A DNA stretch of 64,000 nt from Arachnopeziza araneosa (taxonomy: Eukaryota; Ascomycota; Leotiomycetes; Helotiales; Arachnopezizaceae). The first letter of the stretch is position 1. Every line of letters begins with the position of its first letter. The stretch lies in the NCBI GenBank assembly GCA_003988855.1, contig QYAI01000009.1:186001-250000 (forward strand). Direction: 5' to 3'. Below, in pieces: positions 57,700 through 64,000 of this stretch. The position numbers and the translations under genes are program-made. The notes under the pieces were generated by a model, which saw only the letters and a list, made by a program, of their open reading frames with translations, was not told the DNA's origin and searched no databases.

Positions 57700-60600
57700 T
57701 CACACTCTCTGACTCGCAAAATCAAGAACCTCACAGTCGTCCTCGAAAAAGCCTTCTTCATCGACGTTTCCAGTGTCGTCTGTGCCAGAGCGTGAAACAC
57801 CTTTGCGTCTCCTCGTAGTGATTACGATTTGTTCTGCATCATTCGCATTGTCAGAAACTCGCAATACACGCTCAATGGATGATGATGGTAGACCACGAAT
57901 GCTCATAGAGTCCTCGAAATCATCTTCTAGATTGTGCGGTGGACCGACATCAAGCTTCGTCGTTTCAATTGGGCCACCAAAAACCCAAGCACCTTTGGGC
58001 TGAGTCGCAAGAGCTAAGTTCGGGTCGGCGATTACTGGACGCGGAGTAAGAAGAGCGGAGACAGACGGTGATGGCAGAGTAACTCCTTCGTATGAGAAAA
58101 TGTGCAAGCCAACCCGTCGGTCAGTATGAAATGGTTGGTAAGGAGCGTTGGATTCTATCTCGGCCTGTGGAATTGAGGACTCTGTGCCACGTGTGACAGC
58201 TCCTGGAGACGGTGAATGTCTTGCTTTCCACCGAGTTTCTTCGATGTCTCTTTCTGTAAGCTCGAGGTCGCCGGCTTGATGTAAATCGCGGACAAGGTCC
58301 AGCGCAAATTTCAAATCAGGAAGTGAGGGTATTCGAAACTCAACAGACATCTTGACCGAAGGCTTTTGTTTGTCTGCAGGGCGATCAGCTCGTCGGTTTT
58401 TGATAGTGTAAAGCCGAACTATTCCTCCCCCAAGAGCAATGACACAATCGTTTCGCCTTCCATTGAGTAAAATCACACAAGCTCCACTAGGCACTGACGA
58501 ACTACGTGGTAAGTGCAGCTTTGTTCCACCAGACTTGCGCATTTCATTCATTTTTCCTGTTGCAGCACCAACAGATCTGCTAATTCCAGCCGCCAATGCA
58601 TGCGTGCCATGTCCTGCTTGAGCTGTTACCGTTCGAGCAGAAATGCCTCCACTACTTCGACGGCGGCGGCTAACTAGAGGTCGGGCCGCGGTCCAGAAAG
58701 TGCTCACGGCACTGGAAGCAACCCCTGAAGCAGTTAGGGGAATGTTGGCCACGTCGCTAGCGGTATCGTCGAGTTTCTGAGTCGGTGTACGACGGCGTGC
58801 TGGTGGCCATGTAAAGGCGCTTGCAGGTAGATCTAGGATGTGGATCGTTCCCGGCTCTGTGACCATTGCCGCACGTTCGCCATGGGGCGAGGTCCAGACG
58901 ACGTCAACTATTCGAGCAATGGTCATTCGAGAAAATTGTGCTATTTGTCTGACATGAGGACCTTGGACGCTGGCTCCTTGGAGTGCTATCTTCAAAAATG
59001 ATGATTTTGCATATTGTATGCGCATCAGATCCCAGACGGACTGAATATCACCCTTACTGCTAGCTGTGAACAAAGCCAAACCGCTGGGAGCAAATGAAAG
59101 AAAACTGCATCCATGGGGAACTTTGAAGGTTGCCAGAGGATGAGGAGATGAAGTATGGAAAGAGGTGTGTTGCGCGAGCGACTCTAAATCTAAAATTGAT
59201 ATAAGTCCGGGATCTTTTGTCACCAAAGGCGCTGGTGTTGGTAGTCCATGCGTTGGAGGGAACTGCTGAGCGATGTTTCCATGAGGTTGGTACATCACGC
59301 TCCCGGCTACTGGTTGACTCGACGAAGGCTTGTTTCTGTAATTGTTCCAGGCTTGAACACCTTGTTGAGCCAGATAATTTCCTGCTTCAATGAACTTTTG
59401 AGTCCCTATTTGGACTATTTGCTTCATCATACTCTCACCACCAGGTGTGTCTACACCACAGTTTATTCCAGGCAGTTGTGGTGGCGCATTTACATTCAGT
59501 CCAGGTATTCTTGCCATGGAGGTAGCGCACAGGACCGCCGCCCGAAGTGATATCTGTGAAGAAGGTGTAGGGGGACAGTATGCCAACCAACGTCCTTGCA
59601 AAGATAAGATTGAAGCATTATACTGCGTTCGTACAGTTGGTTGATCGTTGGCTTGCCAATCTGGTTCGGTAAGACCACTGATCCCTACAGCCTCGACAGT
59701 GACACCATGCTGTACAGTAGTCCACACCTTTGCTATGCATTTGAACTTGTCACAGGATTCGCTATCCAGATTTCCTTGACGGAAGATCCAAGTTTCTCCT
59801 GTAGTTCCAGAAGCAACAACCAGATTGCCACTATCGGCTCGAATGGTCAGTGAGCCAACCGGTGGCGGGGCTCTGAATACTGGACTTGTTGTCGGGATTG
59901 CTAAATGGGTCTTTGGAACAGAGAGCAAAGTCGCTATGTGTGGCTTGGAACCTGATAAAGAATAAACCTCCACCGTGGTTTGGTAATATTCTATGTCTTC
60001 GCTGTTGTATGAGCGAATTTGCAGCGAGCCACGCGCATTCCCGTTCTGACCAGCAGGAGGGGCTTCAGATGATGTTACATCTTCAGTGCTAGACCCTTCG
60101 CTCTGAGGCAAAACTGGGCCATGTACAACGAGAGCAACTAAAGGGAAATGACAAGCGCCAACTCCCTCAGCAGTCCAAGGTAGGATCTTAGCGTTGTATA
60201 CTCCACCTCGAAGGCCCTCTAGGCTAGAGACTTTTGTTAGTCCCCTCTTCGAAACAGCATGGATCTTAAGGCCGCCTTCATAACCAGCCAAAACAACATT
60301 TTCTTTCAATAACACATCGAATCCACAATAGTAACCATTTTCTCCCGCAGAGAGACCTAGTGCTAGGGGTGATAACATCAGGTTGGCGTCCGGAGCTCCG
60401 TAGAAGTGGGGTTGGGTCTGGTGAGGTAGTGGGGGATTTTGAGGGTATCGTGAATGTTGCGAGTACATCGACGCACGTCGGGCATGTGCTGCATAGGATG
60501 AAATTTGAGATCTATGATCATCTGTGTTCGGTGGGTAGCTTCCATCAAGTTGGTAACTCAGAGGTCGACGTCTACCTGTTGTCGGCGGCGAGGCTGAAGG

Positions 60601-61148
60601 AAGATGCCCACTGGGAAAGCCCCTTTGCTCTCTTGTAGTCCATCCAAAATTAGCGAGCCGTTCTTCGTAACCAAATGTGGGTGGTGATTCTCCAAGGTTG
60701 ATTAGATTGCTTGGTGAGCTTGAATAAGCTGGAATATTCCTGGCCCATTCACTTGTATTCTGCGGCTGCGAGCGGTCTAAACTCGTAGAAGATAACACAT
60801 CCAATAATGGCGAGGAAACATTGTTCCCATTTCTAGGAGAGCCTATAGGTTTCAACTCTGGTGACTGAGCCTGAGTCGGTTGTCCCGAGGACTTCTGGTT
60901 TCTGTTCGCACCTTCCGTTAGTGATATAATATCGACCAGCTCGTCGGGGTGGTTTCTTACGACATTTTGCTCTTTGTCACCGCAGCAAGCACTCCACCGC
61001 CGCCGTGCGCGTCCTTCGCCGTCCCATTCTTCCTTCCGTTTTTTGTCGGGATTTGAACTCCAGCCGACGTCGCTTTCTGACTCGATTTAGAAGGCTGGGA
61101 GCTGCTGCTTGAGTTGTTGATGTTGTCTTGGTCGGATGATGGGGGCAT
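57700..61148 (-). CDS. BCAS3-like WD40 protein
   Basis: Two exons (61148-60961, 60901-57700) give 1129 aa. The start MPPSSDQDNINN in exon 1 is joined to the large frame at KMSNQKSSG. After a long Ser/Pro/Gln-rich N-terminus comes a beta-propeller of atypical WD repeats: DVLLKENVVLAGYEGGLKIH, EVYSLSGSKPHIATL, LISILDLESLAQHTS, FKVPHGCSFLSFAPSGLALF, SSKGDIQSVWDLMR, SPHGERAAMVTEPGTIHILD. This pattern fits BCAS3 proteins, which resemble PROPPIN (Atg18) propellers and in animals and plants join phagophores with PHAF1. The C-terminal quarter is low-complexity with an acidic end. A role in autophagy or phosphoinositide binding is inferred only. Confidence 0.78.
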
Positions 61149-61871
61149 TCAAGTGATGATAGAGCGAACGATAGGGAAGGACTATATATTGTCCGCAGAT
61201 CGCTGCAGTTGACTCGCAAGTATCAGGGACTGTGCTCAGTCAGTAGCGGGAATGAAGGGCGTGGCAGAAGGTTGTCTTGCTCCCGCTTGCTTCCTTATTC
61301 AGGAGAGGCGGGAAGGCTCAAGCGAAGGACTCTCTTCTGTATCTATGAATGGATGCAAGTTGTTGAATGATGTCGTGCTATTCGAGGTTGGAGTTGCAGT
61401 GTTGTCCTTTGTTATGAAGCCTAGGAGCTTGGGGTGGAGGGGTTGTGACGAATGCGGGCTAGGCTTCCTGCACGCGTGCACGAATCAGATGGCCTATCTT
61501 CAGAGATACATTACGGCAACGGGGGATTTCTGATCAAATGCATGTTATTATTCAGGTACGAGTAGTACAATTATCTTCCCGCCCTTCCCCGAACCCATGA
61601 ATCCCATCGATACAGAATCGCAACGCCTCTTAGCCACACATCGGATATGTCGAGCTTCTTATTGTCTGAGCTGTTGAACGAGATGAAGACGTTTGGGTAT
61701 ATTACAGGCTCTCGTTTCTTAACCTCCTGACTCAAGTATTCAAACTTTTAGATTTGAGAGAATCAACTTTTTGCATAGGATTGAGAATAGCCGTTTAGCG
61801 ACACCAATAAGACGTATAGCTCCGGCATAGAAAGTGATCCTTTTGACCATAATCATATCCATCAATCCAGC
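61149..61871. other. intergenic region
   Basis: Promoter of the BCAS3-like gene and 3' flank of DPM2. A plus-strand frame at 61252-61533 has no support. Confidence 0.6.
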
Positions 61872-62254
61872 TCATGCCTTCTTCTTCCCGGCAGCCTTTG
61901 CTTTGGCAGCTTTCTTTCTATTGCTTCGTATCATAACCGCGCTTAAGAAGGACCCAACGACAGCGGAGCCAAGAAGGATGAGGATAACTGGGATACGAAT
62001 GGCCCAGACTCGCGGTGGAAACAAGTTCTGCAATGGATGATCAGAATCGACGAAGGGCTGTAAGGTGGTGTTAGCATTGAAACCTTTCTAGAGAGTGCTG
62101 CCATCACTCACCATAAGCAGGGTCCAAATAGAATAGTAAAGGAAAACAACAGATGCGGTGACAAGCATCGCAAGTCCAACAAGTTTATCCAGCTGAGATT
62201 AGTTAGCATTTCCGAAAACGTTAAATTTGAGGAAAGATGCCTGTGGCTTACCAT
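61872..62254 (-). CDS. DPM2: dolichol-phosphate mannose synthase regulatory subunit DPM2
   Basis: Exons 62254-62252 (ATG only), 62192-62112 and 62057-61872 give 89 aa. Two membrane helices: KLVGLAMLVTASVVFLYYSI and AIRIPVILILLGSAVVGSFL. The family signature lies between them (WTLLMPFVDSDHPLQNLFPP, then RVWAIRIPV), and the end is basic (RKKAAKAKAAGKKKA). DPM2 stabilises the catalytic subunit Dpm1 in the ER and feeds mannose for N-glycans, O-mannosylation and GPI anchors. The first coding exon is just the start codon, followed at once by a GTAAGC donor. Neighbour: Cwc22 on the plus strand, divergent. Confidence 0.9.
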
Positions 62255-62653
62255 TGTTGCAATTTTGCTGTTAAAAGGAATGTGAGGATTAGAATGTGGA
62301 GTTGAGCCTAGTGGTGAACTGGCTTCAACTCCTTTCCTCAGAAATCATCTATCTGGTTGGTGACTAAGCAGCAGAAGGCTGAGGGCTTGGAAATTTGTGA
62401 AAATCCGAAGCTGTGCTAACGTCATGAGTTTGGAGATTGAGTGTTGAAGATAATCTGAACTTAAAAAGAAATCTCCTCTATCGTTTTAGGATTCGGTTCC
62501 ACCTCATCTTGAATTGAAGAAGGACGACGACATAATCACGTGATTATCTGCCTTGCGCTCAACCAACCTCGCGAAGTCCAAAATCTCATCAGCCTTCTAT
62601 TTCCGCCCACAGTCATAGCTAACATCACGACCTCCAAACGCAAGACCGCCGCC
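62255..62653. promoter_or_regulatory. divergent promoter DPM2 / Cwc22
   Basis: 399 bp between divergent starts, with an AT-rich core near 62400-62540 and a CACGTG-like element (ATCACGTGAT, 62535-62544), an E-box palindrome of bHLH (Cbf1-type) regulators. Confidence 0.5.
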
Positions 62654-64000
62654 ATGGAGGTTGTCAAACCTAGGACCGATGAGCAGAAGCAGGCGGCTGC
62701 AAAGGCCGAGTATGAGAAGCTTTTAACCATGAGATCCGGGGGTACCTATATTCCGCCAGCTCGATTACGCGCTCTCCAATCTCAAATCACGGACAAGAGC
62801 AGCAAAGAGTATCAGCGTATGGCATGGGAGGCCTTGAAGAAATCGATCAACGGATTAATCAATAAAGTCAACGTTTCGAATATCAAACACATCGTTCCCG
62901 AACTGTTCAGCGAGAACTTGATCAGAGGGAGGGGCTTATTCTGCCGAAGTATCATGAAAGCGCAAGCTGCCAGTTTACCATTCACTCCGATCTATGCTGC
63001 TATGGCTGCAATCGTCAATACCAAGCTACCGAATGTTGGAGAGCTCCTACTTAAACGCCTCATTATTCAGTTCAAGAAAGGGTTTAAAAGAAACGATAAA
63101 GCTGTCTGCCTATCGGCTACGACTTTTATTGCTCATCTTTGCAATCAGCAGGTGGCTAATGAGGTGGTTGCAGCACAGATATTGCTACTACTCTTACACA
63201 AACCTACAGATGATAGCGTTGAGATTGCTGTTGGCTTGACAAGAGAGGTCGGGCAACATCTAGAGGAGATGAATCAACCTATCGCTCTTGCTGTCTTCGA
63301 TCAGTTTCGAAATATTCTACATGAGGCCGACATCGACAAACGCGTTCAATATATGATTGAAGTTCTTTTCCAGGTCCGGAAAGACAAATATAAGGACAAC
63401 CCAGCAATCAAAGAGGAGCTTGATTTGGTGGAAGAAGAGGATCAAATTACACATGTCATCTCTCTAGATGACGACATTGATGTCAGTGAGAGTTTGAATA
63501 TCTTCAAATTTGATCCAGATTGGGAAGAGAATGAAGAAGAATACAAACGAACAAAGGCCGAAATTCTTGGAGAGGGGACTGATGACGATGAAGAAGGCGA
63601 GGATGAAAGTGATGACAGCGAAGATGACGAGGAAAAACAGCAAGAAAAAGCACTGGAGATTAAGGACCAGAGTAATGCGGATCTTGTCGCCCTTCGGAAA
63701 ACGATATATCTTACCATCATGTCCAGTATCGATCCAGAGGAATGCTGCCATAAGTTGATGAAAATCAATCTTCCAGGAGGGTTGGAGCACGAACTACCAT
63801 CCATGATTATCGAATGCTGTTCCCAGGAGAAAACATACTCGAAGTTCTATGGCCTAATTGGGGAGCGTTTTGCCAAGATTAATCGCCTTTGGACTCAGCT
63901 TTTCGAAGAGTCGTTTAATAAGTATTATGAAACGATACATCGATACGAAACAAATAGACTCCGGAACATCGCGCGTTTTTTCGGACATCTTCTCAGTTCT
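62654..64000 (+). CDS. CWC22: pre-mRNA-splicing factor Cwc22, 5' part (runs off the window)
   Basis: An uninterrupted frame of 449 codons from ATG at 62654 (context GCCGCCATGG) to the window end. The MIF4G domain starts after RSGGTYIPPARLRALQ and includes WEALKKSINGLINKVN, ELFSENLIRGRGLFCRSIM and FTPIYAAMAAIVNTKLP. An acidic Asp/Glu/Ser linker (about residues 310-335) leads into the MA3 domain (LRKTIYLTIMSSIDPEECCH). Cwc22 is an essential spliceosome component that escorts eIF4A3 to form the exon junction complex. It is partial at the right end only; the missing part would be the end of MA3 and a basic tail. Confidence 0.94.
   Translation, partial: MEVVKPRTDEQKQAAAKAEYEKLLTMRSGGTYIPPARLRALQSQITDKSSKEYQRMAWEALKKSINGLINKVNVSNIKHIVPELFSENLIRGRGLFCRSIMKAQAASLPFTPIYAAMAAIVNTKLPNVGELLLKRLIIQFKKGFKRNDKAVCLSATTFIAHLCNQQVANEVVAAQILLLLLHKPTDDSVEIAVGLTREVGQHLEEMNQPIALAVFDQFRNILHEADIDKRVQYMIEVLFQVRKDKYKDNPAIKEELDLVEEEDQITHVISLDDDIDVSESLNIFKFDPDWEENEEEYKRTKAEILGEGTDDDEEGEDESDDSEDDEEKQQEKALEIKDQSNADLVALRKTIYLTIMSSIDPEECCHKLMKINLPGGLEHELPSMIIECCSQEKTYSKFYGLIGERFAKINRLWTQLFEESFNKYYETIHRYETNRLRNIARFFGHLLSS

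Noticed and set aside
63442..63804. Minus-strand Ser/Leu-rich frames
   Set aside because: Antisense of the acidic linker of Cwc22.

Overview
The window reads as nuclear DNA of a filamentous ascomycete (Pezizomycotina). Evidence: about 24 well-supported protein genes on both strands, most split by short (about 45-75 bp) GT-AG introns with CTAAC-type branch sites; two Zn(II)2Cys6 regulators; a fungal-type GPI-anchored wall protein; and fungal versions of DPM2, complex I B4 and FIT2/Scs3. A Leotiomycetes/Helotiales-like source is my guess from overall protein style, not something shown. Exon boundaries below were derived by hand from splice signals and reading-frame continuity.

Layout. 1-5.4 kb: gene-poor, microsatellite-rich DNA upstream of a Zn2Cys6 factor (5.40-7.32). 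8.3-12.1: a UCH37-type deubiquitinase and an Ear1/Ssh4-type Rsp5 adaptor, both in the ubiquitin system. 13.6-18.1: a single-pass surface protein with a Gln/Pro/Tyr repeat tail, then a second Zn2Cys6 factor. 18.6-21.4: Prp18 and SAP18 (divergent), then a complex I B4 subunit. 22.2-25.6: a glutathione transferase and a GPI-type wall protein. 26.8-29.5: an LCAT-like lipase.

30-35.8 kb is an accessory-looking, AT-richer island. Two related 80-bp direct repeats (29972 and 34010) flank a divergent pair of unrecognised genes. It also holds three degenerate ~150-bp tandem repeats, a 14-bp-stem hairpin whose loop is a stop codon, and a disrupted tRNA-Met-like sequence. 35.8-37.9 is a 696-aa orphan.

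39-41.4: a divergent pair of ER lipid genes (EXPERA/EBP-type and FIT2/Scs3-type). 42.1-44.3: two neighbouring small secreted repeat proteins with near-matching signal peptides, Lys-rich blocks and KR sites. These look like KEX2-processed repeat precursors and are my best candidate for an undescribed system. 45-64 kb is housekeeping: Rab5-type GTPase, Kri1, Stb3-like protein, topoisomerase III, a DUF1295/steroid-reductase-like membrane protein, a small orphan, a BCAS3-like WD40 protein, DPM2 and the start of Cwc22 (runs off the end).

Recurring processes are mRNA splicing and exon-junction biology (Prp18, SAP18, Cwc22), ubiquitin and endosomal traffic (UCH37, Ear1/Ssh4, Rab5) and ER lipid/glycan metabolism (EXPERA, FIT2, DPM2, DUF1295). 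They are scattered and do not form an operon-like unit; only the 42-44 kb pair looks like a true local family.
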